Shown here in pieces: positions 42,936 through 50,660 of a stretch of DNA of 64,000 nt (position 1 is its first letter; each line of letters begins with the position of its first letter). The DNA comes from CAIVAT01 sp964525995 (lineage in GTDB: Bacteria > Bacteroidota > Bacteroidia > Bacteroidales > FEN-979): contig CAZGIM010000003.1 in the NCBI GenBank assembly GCA_964525995.1, positions 1 to 64,000 on the forward strand, written 5' to 3'. The translations under genes and the position numbers were made by a program. A model generated the notes under the pieces. It was not told where the DNA came from and did no database searches. It saw only the letters and a list, made by a program, of their open reading frames with translations.

Positions 42936-44639
42936 ATGTCGAACATTGGATCCTATGACGAACAAATCAAAAATTTTGATTGGAATATCGCCGAAAAGGA
43001 ACTTGATTACAAACCCGGAAATATCATCAACATCGGTTGGTACTGTTCCGATCGCATTTGCCAGATGGGAAAAGCCGAAAAACTTGGATTAATCTGGGAA
43101 GGCTCAACCGGGATTACGAAAAAATATACCTATAACGACATCCGGCTGGCGACCAATACCATCGGACAATTTCTTAGAGACCTTGGCGTAAAACCCGAGG
43201 ATCGTGTTTGCCTTTTCATGGATAAAATCCCGGAACTATATCTTGGTTTTCTGGGAGTTTTAAAGATCGGCGCCATCGTACAACCCTTATTTTCGGCTTT
43301 TGGGGATGAGTCACTTTTTATAAGGCTGGATAATGCCGAAACAAAGGCCATCATAACCCAACGCAAACACGCTCCGAAAATCCGTAAGATCCTCGACAAG
43401 ATGCCATATCTGAAACACATCATCATCGTCGATGCAGATCCCGCTAAACCATTGGGCGAACGTGAAACCGCCTTTGACTTGGAGACCGCTCCCAAAGTGG
43501 ACCAATTCGAAATCCACCCCACCACAGCCGAATCTCCTTCAGTGCTCCATTATACTTCCGGGACCACAGGCCAACCCAAAGGGGTGAAGCATGTTCATTA
43601 TTCGCTGATCTCACAGTACCTGACATCAAAATGGGTTCTCGACCTGCAGGATTCTGATATTTACTGGTGCACTGCCGACCCTGGCTGGGTTACCGGAACA
43701 TCTTATGGAATCATCGGTTCCTTCAGTAATGGGGTTACACAATGCGTGCTCGATGCCGGCTTCTCAGCCGAAAACTGGTACCGTTTCATCGAGAAGTACC
43801 GGATCACCATGTGGTATTCGGCCCCTACTGCCATCCGTTCCCTGATGAAGGCAGGCGATGAGATCATTAAAAAATTCGACCTCTCATCCCTTCGTCATCT
43901 CGCTTCGGTTGGCGAGCCGCTGAACAGCGAAGCAGTGATCTGGAGCGAGCGGGTATTCGGAAAACCTTTTCTTGACACTTACTGGCAAACAGAGACCGGC
44001 TCCATCATGATCTCGAACTATCCCGGTATGAAAATTAAACCCGGTTCCATGGGAAAACCTTTCCCGGGCATTACCGCTACAGTGATTCATCCCGAAACCT
44101 ATGAACCCTTTAACGAAACCGGTAAAATCGGACTGATAGCGCTGAAACCCGGCTGGCCATCGATGATGCGAATGTACTGGCGGAATGAAGAAACCTATAA
44201 AAAGAAATTTCAGAACGGATGGTACCTTCCCGGCGATCGTTCCAGTATCGATAATGAAGGTTATTTCTGGTTTGTGGGCCGCGATGACGATGTGATCAAT
44301 ACTGGGGGACATCTTGTCAGCCCCTTTGAGGTCGAGTCGGCGCTACTCGAACATCCTGCCGTAGCAGAATCGGCCGTTGTGGCTAAACCCGATTTCGTCA
44401 ATATGGAGGTCGTCAAGGCATTTGTCACACTGAAACCCGGATTTATGGCCAGTAAAGACCTGGACCTCGATATCATGAACTTTGTCCGGAAAAAACTTTC
44501 GCCCCTCGCCATGCCGCAGGAGATTGAATTTATCGATTCGCTTCCCAAGACCCGAAGCGGTAAAATCATGCGCAGAATTCTCCATGCCAAAGAGTGGGGA
44601 GAAGAGATCGGGGATACCAGTACCCTGGAAAATGATTAA
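42936..44639 (+). CDS. AMP-forming acyl ligase (AcsA-like, short-chain)
   Basis: The 567-residue ANL-superfamily enzyme has the adenylate-forming core YTSGTTGQPKG (206-216), YWQTETGS around W350, the WYLPGDRSSIDNEGYFWFVGRDDDVIN hinge and the C-terminal catalytic lysine K543 in PKTRSGKIMRR. The Trp before QTETG is the residue that restricts acetyl-CoA synthetase to acetate or propionate, so a short acyl substrate is likely. It would activate the acid as acyl-AMP and load CoA or the ACP encoded 71 bp downstream. Length resembles the Bacillus AcsA type rather than long-form Acs. The gene lacks a strong ribosome site. Confidence 0.85.
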   Translation: MSNIGSYDEQIKNFDWNIAEKELDYKPGNIINIGWYCSDRICQMGKAEKLGLIWEGSTGITKKYTYNDIRLATNTIGQFLRDLGVKPEDRVCLFMDKIPELYLGFLGVLKIGAIVQPLFSAFGDESLFIRLDNAETKAIITQRKHAPKIRKILDKMPYLKHIIIVDADPAKPLGERETAFDLETAPKVDQFEIHPTTAESPSVLHYTSGTTGQPKGVKHVHYSLISQYLTSKWVLDLQDSDIYWCTADPGWVTGTSYGIIGSFSNGVTQCVLDAGFSAENWYRFIEKYRITMWYSAPTAIRSLMKAGDEIIKKFDLSSLRHLASVGEPLNSEAVIWSERVFGKPFLDTYWQTETGSIMISNYPGMKIKPGSMGKPFPGITATVIHPETYEPFNETGKIGLIALKPGWPSMMRMYWRNEETYKKKFQNGWYLPGDRSSIDNEGYFWFVGRDDDVINTGGHLVSPFEVESALLEHPAVAESAVVAKPDFVNMEVVKAFVTLKPGFMASKDLDLDIMNFVRKKLSPLAMPQEIEFIDSLPKTRSGKIMRRILHAKEWGEEIGDTSTLEND

Positions 44640-44710
44640 AGGCGAATAGAAAAAAATTAACGTTAAATCAATCAAACAATCAATCAGAAAACTTAAAAGG
44701 AGACCAAACT

Positions 44711-44953
44711 ATGGACGAAATGAAAGAAATCATCAGGAATTATGTGATCAGAGAATATGTCGAAGACGATACCGATGTCACCTACGATACTCCCCTGATC
44801 TCTGGCGGCATCGTTGACAGCTTTTCAATGGTATCGTTAAAACGCTTCCTGGAAAACAAGTATCAGATCGCTATTCCCGATGATAAGGCAACACCGGAAG
44901 CATTCGATTCGGTTAACAAGATCTGTGTGCTGGTTAATGAATATGTAAAATAG
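44711..44953 (+). CDS. Dedicated acyl carrier protein
   Basis: The 80-residue acidic protein has the four-helix ACP pattern and the phosphopantetheine serine S37 in GGIVDSFSMVSLKRFL, where DS begins helix II. It differs from fatty-acid ACP, which has DSLD at this site, so it is likely pathway-specific. AAGGAGA stands 9 bp before ATG, a strong Shine-Dalgarno by local standards. The alpha-oxoamine synthase follows after 8 bp. The likely role is to carry the acyl group made by the upstream ligase. Confidence 0.88.
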   Translation: MDEMKEIIRNYVIREYVEDDTDVTYDTPLISGGIVDSFSMVSLKRFLENKYQIAIPDDKATPEAFDSVNKICVLVNEYVK

Positions 44954-44961
44954 GAGGAGTC

Positions 44962-46209
44962 ATGGCTTATACTGAAAAAACTCGTGGGATCTACAACGAG
45001 GTCCTGAGCGGACTGCAACAGGCAGGGATCTTTAAGCAGGAACGGTTCATTCATTCTGCACAAGCCGCTGACATAGAGGTGGAATTCCCTACCGGATCCT
45101 CGCTCAAAAAGGTCATTAACATCTGTGCCAACAACTATCTGGGATTATCAAGCCATCCGGAAGTTGTTAAAGCAGCGCATGCCGGACTTGATTCGCATGG
45201 TTACGGAATGTCGTCGGTGAGGTTTATTTGTGGTACTCAGGACATCCATAAAAAACTGGAGTCGATGGTTACGGAATTTCTGGGAACCGAAGACACCATC
45301 TTGTTCCCCTCCTGTATGGATGCCAACGGAGGTGTTTTTGAAGCTGTTCTTACCAAGGATGATGTGATGATCTCGGACCGGCTGGTCCATGCTTCCATTA
45401 TCGACGGAATCAGGCTTTGCAGCGCCATGCACGACACCTTTAAGCATTCCGATATGGAACACCTGGAAGAGAAATTGCAGCTCCATAACGACAAACGGCT
45501 GAAAATGGTGATTACCGACGGCGTCTTTTCCATGGATGGCGACACTGCCAAGCTGGATAAAATGGCTGAATTGTGCGAGAAATATGACGCGCTTCTATTC
45601 TGCGACGACTCCCATGCCAGTGGTTTTATCGGGAAGACTGGTCGCGGTACGCATGAGAAATGCGGGGTCATGGGCAAGATGGATATTATCACTACTACCT
45701 TCGGAAAGGGTCTCGGGGGCGCTTCCGGCGGATGTGTCTCGGGTCGCCGCGAGTTGGTTGAAATGTGCCGTCAAAAAGCACGTCCTTATCTTTTCTCCAA
45801 TACCATTGCTCCCCCCGTTGTTGCAGGAGTCATTAAGGTACTGGAAATTCTTTCGGCCTCGACCGACCGGCGCGATAAGCTGGAAAATAATACCGCTTTC
45901 TGGCGTAAAGGATTGACTGAAGCAGGATTTATCCTGAAAGAGGGCGATACTCCTATTGTACCGGTTATGCTGTTCAATGCAAAACTGTCTCAGGATGTTT
46001 CACGCGACTTGTATGAAGAAGGTGTTTATGCCATCGGATTTTTCTTCCCAGTCGTTCCTCAGGGACAGGCCCGTATCCGCACACAGATCTCCGCCGGTCA
46101 CGAGATCTGCCATCTCGAAAAAGCACTTGATGCCTTTAGAAAGGTTGGTAAAAAATATGAGATCCTGGGTAAAACCAAACAGGAGATCATCGAACGCTAC
46201 GGAATGTAA
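44962..46209 (+). CDS. Kbl-like alpha-oxoamine synthase, ACP-linked paralog
   Basis: The 415-residue PLP enzyme shares all the Kbl motifs with the gene at 38308: ANNYLGL, SSVRFICGTQ, HASIIDGIRL, DDSH (215-218) and the lysine K249 in TTTFGKGLGG. It differs in an extended N-terminus, in the LVHAS, FPSCMDANGG and GRRELVEMCRQKARPYLFSN loops, and in a C-terminal extension (LGKTKQEIIERYGM). The family condenses an acyl thioester with an amino acid and releases CO2 and the thiol. Because an ACP gene lies 8 bp upstream, an acyl-ACP rather than acyl-CoA donor is inferred. AGGAGGAG precedes ATG by 3 bp. A strong hairpin follows. Confidence 0.87.
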   Translation: MAYTEKTRGIYNEVLSGLQQAGIFKQERFIHSAQAADIEVEFPTGSSLKKVINICANNYLGLSSHPEVVKAAHAGLDSHGYGMSSVRFICGTQDIHKKLESMVTEFLGTEDTILFPSCMDANGGVFEAVLTKDDVMISDRLVHASIIDGIRLCSAMHDTFKHSDMEHLEEKLQLHNDKRLKMVITDGVFSMDGDTAKLDKMAELCEKYDALLFCDDSHASGFIGKTGRGTHEKCGVMGKMDIITTTFGKGLGGASGGCVSGRRELVEMCRQKARPYLFSNTIAPPVVAGVIKVLEILSASTDRRDKLENNTAFWRKGLTEAGFILKEGDTPIVPVMLFNAKLSQDVSRDLYEEGVYAIGFFFPVVPQGQARIRTQISAGHEICHLEKALDAFRKVGKKYEILGKTKQEIIERYGM

Positions 46210-46215
46210 CAGATT

Positions 46216-46252
46216 GCGAGGTGGCAAAATGATGAAATTTTTGCCACCTCGC
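46216..46252 (+). promoter_or_regulatory. Strong hairpin between synthase and acetate transporter
   Basis: GCGAGGTGGCAAAA (46216-46229) pairs perfectly with TTTTGCCACCTCGC (46239-46252) around a 9-base loop, 6 bp past the synthase stop. There is no T tract after it (GCTTCTGAC). It may terminate weakly, stabilise the upstream mRNA, or function on the other strand. The transporter begins 24 bp later. Confidence 0.7.
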
Positions 46253-46275
46253 TTCTGACATTTAAATCATAGGTT

Positions 46276-46833
46276 ATGGAACAAAAGCTGGCCAATCCTG
46301 CTCCACTGGGGCTGATGGGATTCGGTATGACTACCGTTTTACTGAACATCCACAATGCCGGATTTTTTCCGGTCAGTGCCATGATCCTGGCAATGGGAAT
46401 CTTCTATGGCGGTATCGCACAGGTCATCGCGGGTATCATGGAATTCAAAAAAGGCAACACGTTTGGAACAACTGCCTTCACCTCCTACGGATTGTTCTGG
46501 ATCACCCTTGTTGCACTCTGGATTTTTCCCGACCTTGGCGCCGGGAAAGGAGCCGGAACCGAAGAGGCTTTCATGGGCTGGTATCTTCTGATGTGGGGCC
46601 TTTTCACGTTCTTCATGTGGATCGGAACTTTCGGTAAGACCTTTTGTCTTCAGTTTGTCTTTCTCTCCTTGTGGATCCTCTTCTTTCTCCTCGCCTTGCG
46701 CGACTGGACAGGATCAAGTCTTATTGGTACCATTGCCGGATATGAAGGCATTATTTGCGGACTTTCAGCCATTTATCTTGCCATGGCGGAAGTCCTGGAA
46801 GAAACCCGTGGCAAAAAAATTCTTCCCTTCTGA
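46276..46833 (+). CDS. satP: Acetate transporter (SatP/GPR1-FUN34-YaaH family)
   Basis: The 185-residue protein has six membrane helices and starts with the family signature NPAPLGLMGFGMTT, which forms the acetate-binding constriction. GGIAQVIAGIMEF is the second family motif. These proteins move acetate or succinate with protons, or act as channels, across the inner membrane. Downstream of an acetate-type ligase and near acetyl-CoA-producing genes, acetate exchange is the expected role. The thioredoxin-like gene starts 15 bp later. Confidence 0.9.
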   Translation: MEQKLANPAPLGLMGFGMTTVLLNIHNAGFFPVSAMILAMGIFYGGIAQVIAGIMEFKKGNTFGTTAFTSYGLFWITLVALWIFPDLGAGKGAGTEEAFMGWYLLMWGLFTFFMWIGTFGKTFCLQFVFLSLWILFFLLALRDWTGSSLIGTIAGYEGIICGLSAIYLAMAEVLEETRGKKILPF

Positions 46834-46848
46834 TTTTAACACTTAACT

Positions 46849-47376
46849 ATGAAAAAATATTGGATAACCTTTTGTATCGTCTTCATTGTCAATTGTCAAT
46901 TATCAATTGTCAATTCCTTTGCCCAATCAAAGCCAACCCCATACAACGAAAACCAGGATGTCAGGAAGGAGCTGAAACAGGCTATTGAGCAGGCGAAGAA
47001 AGAGAACAAACACGTGCTTGTACAGTTTGGCGGCAATTGGTGCCCCTGGTGTCTGCGGTTTCATGCGCTGGTCAATGGAACACCCCGGCTTGATTCCCTG
47101 ATGAAAGCGAATTATGTATACCTGCTGTTGAATGTGCCGAAGGGAAAAGACAAACGTGATTATGAGTTGTTCCGGGAGTTTGACTACCCCAACCGGTTTG
47201 GTTATCCTGTCTTCGTGATCCTGGATAAATCAGGAAAAAGATTAAATACTCAGGATTCAGATTCTTTCGAATATCCCGATCCGAAAGTAAAAGGATATGA
47301 TACCACGAAAGTGGCACGGTTTCTTACGATGTGGACGCCAAAGGCGCTGGATCCCGGGACATATGTTACAAAATGA
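46849..47376 (+). CDS. Exported thioredoxin-like protein with repeat in signal peptide
   Basis: The 175-residue protein has a signal peptide (CIVFIVNCQLSIVNSFAQ) and a thioredoxin-like domain with the redox motif CPWC in VQFGGNWCPWC. A cis-Pro region follows in FGYPVFVILDKSGK. It probably reduces or shuffles disulfides in the periplasm. The hydrophobic core of the signal is encoded by heptamer repeats (46887-46914), so unit gain or loss would shift the frame. It is probably co-transcribed with the acetate transporter, 15 bp apart. Confidence 0.82.
   Translation: MKKYWITFCIVFIVNCQLSIVNSFAQSKPTPYNENQDVRKELKQAIEQAKKENKHVLVQFGGNWCPWCLRFHALVNGTPRLDSLMKANYVYLLLNVPKGKDKRDYELFREFDYPNRFGYPVFVILDKSGKRLNTQDSDSFEYPDPKVKGYDTTKVARFLTMWTPKALDPGTYVTK
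46887..46914 (+). repeat. Four tandem heptamers (TTGTCAA) in coding sequence
   Basis: Four 7-bp units read TTGTCAA, TTGTCAA, TTATCAA and TTGTCAA inside the signal-peptide codons of the thioredoxin-like gene. Seven is not a multiple of three, so loss or gain of one unit would frameshift the protein at about residue 15-22. The same motif recurs as an intergenic element in other Bacteroidota (family knowledge, not seen here). Confidence 0.75.
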
Positions 47377-47405
47377 CCCGGAGGAGCGATTCCCTCCGAC
47401 AAAAA

Positions 47406-49895
47406 TCATTGTTTTACGAACTTTCTTTGAACGGAACCCCGTTTGTTTTTTAGCTGTATGAAATAAACACCGGGCTCCAGGGCTGACAGGTTTATCTGCT
47501 GCGGCGTATCAGTCAGGGGACATTCATACAATTGCCGGCCCATAATATCCAGTATCAGGACTGCACATTCATGATCTTTTTCCAAGGATGCAACATTCAG
47601 GATATCCAGTACCGGGTTTGGCCAGATCCTGAATAGCGTTTTGTCAGGCGATTCCATTCCCGTCATCGTTACACTGAAATGAGAAGTGTCGCTGCCCACC
47701 AGGCTAAAGCCATAAAGAAAACCGTTGTAAGTGCCCCAGGAGGGATACTGATGAACCGGATTCCCTTCCGTCGAGGAGATACCATCCCCAAAATCCCACC
47801 TCACACTGTCGGCGCACTTGGTGGTATTTGTGAAGTGAACCGTTAGAGAATCGACGGTAAATTCCAGAGATGTTTTCGGAATTACCGGATAAACACGGAG
47901 ATGCATATAATCAAAACCCGGTGTACCAATGTGGTTGAGGATTACATAATCATCATGTTCGGGAAAGATCACCGGATTGGCAACGGATGAGTCTTTGAAC
48001 AGGTATCCCGGAGACCAGTAGAAGTTAGAAAAATCGTTAATACAGGTTTCAAGCCGAAGACTGTCGCCACAGACCAGCATCGATTCTATTGGCAGGCAAC
48101 TGAGTAAAATTGGGAACGACATGCTATCAGTTCCCAAATGATTGTATGCAAACAAGGTACAACGATAGAAACCATAATCCGCGTAGACATGATAGTCGGT
48201 ACCCTTAGAGGAAGTGAACCCATCACCAAAAACCCACCTGATACTGTCAAAACAGGTGGAGGTATTGATAACATGAACCTTCAGGTTGGCAATGGATATT
48301 GTTCCATTAGCAATAGGCATATTGAAAGCCGGGTCTAAAAAGAGAGAGTCAATTTTCCCAATAGCCGGTTGGGTCAGGTAGACCATGACAGGTACTTCAG
48401 AACAGATGACCGGTGCCCTGCTCGTCGAATCACTGAACAGAACACCCGGGGACCAATAAAACCCGGTGTCAATTCCCGGACAGAGATCCAGGCAAAGACT
48501 ATCGCACAGCAAACTCGTTGTATCGGTTTGAAAATCAAAACAGATTTCATTGGCTCCGATGGTCGGGATTGCTTTGCGAATGTTGCTGTCGATGTCGTAT
48601 GTAATTCCAGGAATGCTTGTGTTGAGCCGGGTAGATTTTCGGATCAGCGCCGGGTTTGTCGCATGCAAATCCTGTAGGGATATGTACCTGGGATCATAAA
48701 AAAACGGGTTGGAACCGGTGGCGTTTACAAAAGCATTCTCATGTGGGATGTAGTTGTTGTTTGACAAAGCAACTGCTTGTACATTTCGCACCTCCAGGTT
48801 CCCGATATTATTGTTCTCCACCACAGCGTTGAGGTTCTCATAGAAAAACAACAATGCGTCAGGGTAAAAATTGTTGTGTTTGATGTTGAATGATGGACCG
48901 GTTGAGAATTCAGTATAGTCGAAGAAAAAATTTCCGATCACATTCATTTGCCCGCCACTAAAATCAGCCTCACCGAAAAACTGGTTGCCATCAATGGTGG
49001 AGCCACTGGCAAAAACAATAAAAAAGCTGTTTTCGAATATATTGTGCGAAATTCTTGTCAAATTATGGGATAATCTAAATGGTCCCATGAAATGATTGTT
49101 GTAGATTTTCCCGGCCGTTATATCCACACTACAATAAAACTGATTGTCATAAAAGTCCCCCTGAAGGTATAGGAAGCCTGCGTTAAAGATATTTCCCCGG
49201 AAAGTCTGTCCGGTGAACAGGAAATCAGTGTTGGTGAGATTAAATACATTGCCCGTGTATTTTAAGATAAAACCGGAGTTGAAAATGTTGATTGCGCCGT
49301 TGATTGTATCATTCAGGAAACTGATCACTCCTTTTGCCCCTGAAGCATAAATAGTATATTCGGAAGATGATAAAAGAGTGTTCTTTACAATGACGGATCC
49401 ATAAACCCTGGTGAAGGGTAAATGCATGGATAGAAGTGCCTCTTGTGTAGTAAAGCAATTGGAATAAGGATTAACAAATTTGCAGGAGTCAAATGTCACT
49501 GTGCACGATCCGGAGATCTCCACACAGGAATTCTGCTGACCGACAAAGGGTTCGAACAGCAAATTATTAAAAAATAATCTTTTTGAATTATTTATCATAA
49601 TCTCACCCCGAATTACAGGCATCCCGGTAATGGTTGAAAATGCTTGAAAAGTCACGGAATCTTCTGCACTCGCTGGTTCAAAATTCTCAAGGTAAAAATC
49701 AGCGTAATTTCCCGGCATGATTTGAAAATCAACATCACCGGATGTACCCTGAGTGATTAATACATTGATTGCTTCCTGGAAGGTGGTAAAGTTACACCCG
49801 GAGGCGCCGATGGTATAGACCCCCGACATCTGCGCATGATTGTACAATGGTATAGTCATAAAAATGACCAGAATAATCAGGACCGGATACTTCAT
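47406..49895 (-). CDS. T9SS-exported beta-helix and PKD-domain surface protein
   Basis: From ATG 49895 the protein has 829 residues. A signal peptide (MKYPVLIILVIFMTIPLYNHAQ) leads to a right-handed beta-helix-like region with many short Asn/Phe-rich turns (about 30-430). Two similar modules follow, each ending with a PKD domain (IRWVFGDGFTSS ... YADYGFYR and VRWDFGDGISS ... YPSWGTYN). A T9SS type A sorting domain closes it (FRIWPNPVLDILNVA ... PGVYFIQLK). Such proteins bind glycans or act as adhesins. No catalytic motif was found. It is transcribed away from the ORF6N gene and converges with the thioredoxin-like gene. Confidence 0.85.
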   Translation of the reverse strand: MKYPVLIILVIFMTIPLYNHAQMSGVYTIGASGCNFTTFQEAINVLITQGTSGDVDFQIMPGNYADFYLENFEPASAEDSVTFQAFSTITGMPVIRGEIMINNSKRLFFNNLLFEPFVGQQNSCVEISGSCTVTFDSCKFVNPYSNCFTTQEALLSMHLPFTRVYGSVIVKNTLLSSSEYTIYASGAKGVISFLNDTINGAINIFNSGFILKYTGNVFNLTNTDFLFTGQTFRGNIFNAGFLYLQGDFYDNQFYCSVDITAGKIYNNHFMGPFRLSHNLTRISHNIFENSFFIVFASGSTIDGNQFFGEADFSGGQMNVIGNFFFDYTEFSTGPSFNIKHNNFYPDALLFFYENLNAVVENNNIGNLEVRNVQAVALSNNNYIPHENAFVNATGSNPFFYDPRYISLQDLHATNPALIRKSTRLNTSIPGITYDIDSNIRKAIPTIGANEICFDFQTDTTSLLCDSLCLDLCPGIDTGFYWSPGVLFSDSTSRAPVICSEVPVMVYLTQPAIGKIDSLFLDPAFNMPIANGTISIANLKVHVINTSTCFDSIRWVFGDGFTSSKGTDYHVYADYGFYRCTLFAYNHLGTDSMSFPILLSCLPIESMLVCGDSLRLETCINDFSNFYWSPGYLFKDSSVANPVIFPEHDDYVILNHIGTPGFDYMHLRVYPVIPKTSLEFTVDSLTVHFTNTTKCADSVRWDFGDGISSTEGNPVHQYPSWGTYNGFLYGFSLVGSDTSHFSVTMTGMESPDKTLFRIWPNPVLDILNVASLEKDHECAVLILDIMGRQLYECPLTDTPQQINLSALEPGVYFIQLKNKRGSVQRKFVKQ

Positions 49896-49957
49896 ACAGC
49901 TTGAATGTACGTCAGTTAAAACAGACAATCAAATATAACATAAATTCCCATATGAAC

Positions 49958-50482
49958 TTATTCTGAACCTGAAATCTTATAACCGATTCGTTCCCTGGGT
50001 TCATTTTTTCGGGTAATCATGTTCCGGATTGCTTCAAATACAACCTGGAACTGTGAATCGTATTTTCGTTCCAGTTCATCGATTCTTTGAAAAAGTTCTT
50101 TGTTTGATTCAATCATTTGGCGCAAAGTGACAAAGGCCCGCATGATGGCAATGTTAACCATGATGGCTTGTTTTGAACGAAGGACACTTGATAACATGGC
50201 GACTCCTTGTTCGGTGAATGCCAGGGGGGTGACTGGAAAATGCCGGAGATTTGCGGGGAACTTATCACAATTTGTGATAAGTTCATTCCACTCATTTTTA
50301 GTTAACTGAAACATGAAGTCACCTGGGAACCTTTCGAAATTTCTTTTAACCTGCTGTTTTAAAATCCTGGTCTCCAGTCCATAAAGGTCAGCCAAATCAA
50401 AATCAAACATAACCTTTTTCCCCCTTAGAGAGAAGATCTTATGCACCATTTCATCCGGATGTATCACAACATTGCTTTCCAT
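49958..50482 (-). CDS. ORF6N (KilA-N-like) domain protein
   Basis: The 174-residue protein opens with MVHKIFSLRGKKVMFDFDLADLYGLETRILKQQVKRNFERFP, the ORF6N DNA-binding domain, and contains FTEQGVAMLSSVLRS, its second signature. A C-terminal coiled coil follows (ELFQRIDELERKYDSQF). These domains occur in phage and mobile-element regulators and as scattered chromosomal genes in Bacteroidota. Nothing else phage-like is nearby. It is monocistronic on the minus strand. Confidence 0.88.
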   Translation of the reverse strand: MESNVVIHPDEMVHKIFSLRGKKVMFDFDLADLYGLETRILKQQVKRNFERFPGDFMFQLTKNEWNELITNCDKFPANLRHFPVTPLAFTEQGVAMLSSVLRSKQAIMVNIAIMRAFVTLRQMIESNKELFQRIDELERKYDSQFQVVFEAIRNMITRKNEPRERIGYKISGSE

Positions 50483-50660
50483 TGGGTTTTTATGGTTAAT
50501 CGGAGAAATTCCAAAAAGTAATCCGATCTAAAAAAGCAGCAACAGGCAATCAATTATGCAAGATATACCAGGAAACATTTTCTGGCCAATGATCTAACGG
50601 GAAAAATTTTGGGGTACTTATGCAGCAGGTGGAAAACATAGATTCGGAAAACCCTGAGAT

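Noticed and set aside
46216..46252. Rho-independent terminator after the synthase
   Set aside because: The stem is strong but no T tract follows on the plus strand, so I list it as a hairpin rather than a terminator.
49958..50482. Prophage or mobile element around the ORF6N gene
   Set aside because: No integrase, structural, transposase or attachment-like repeat is nearby; a lone ORF6N gene is common in Bacteroidota.
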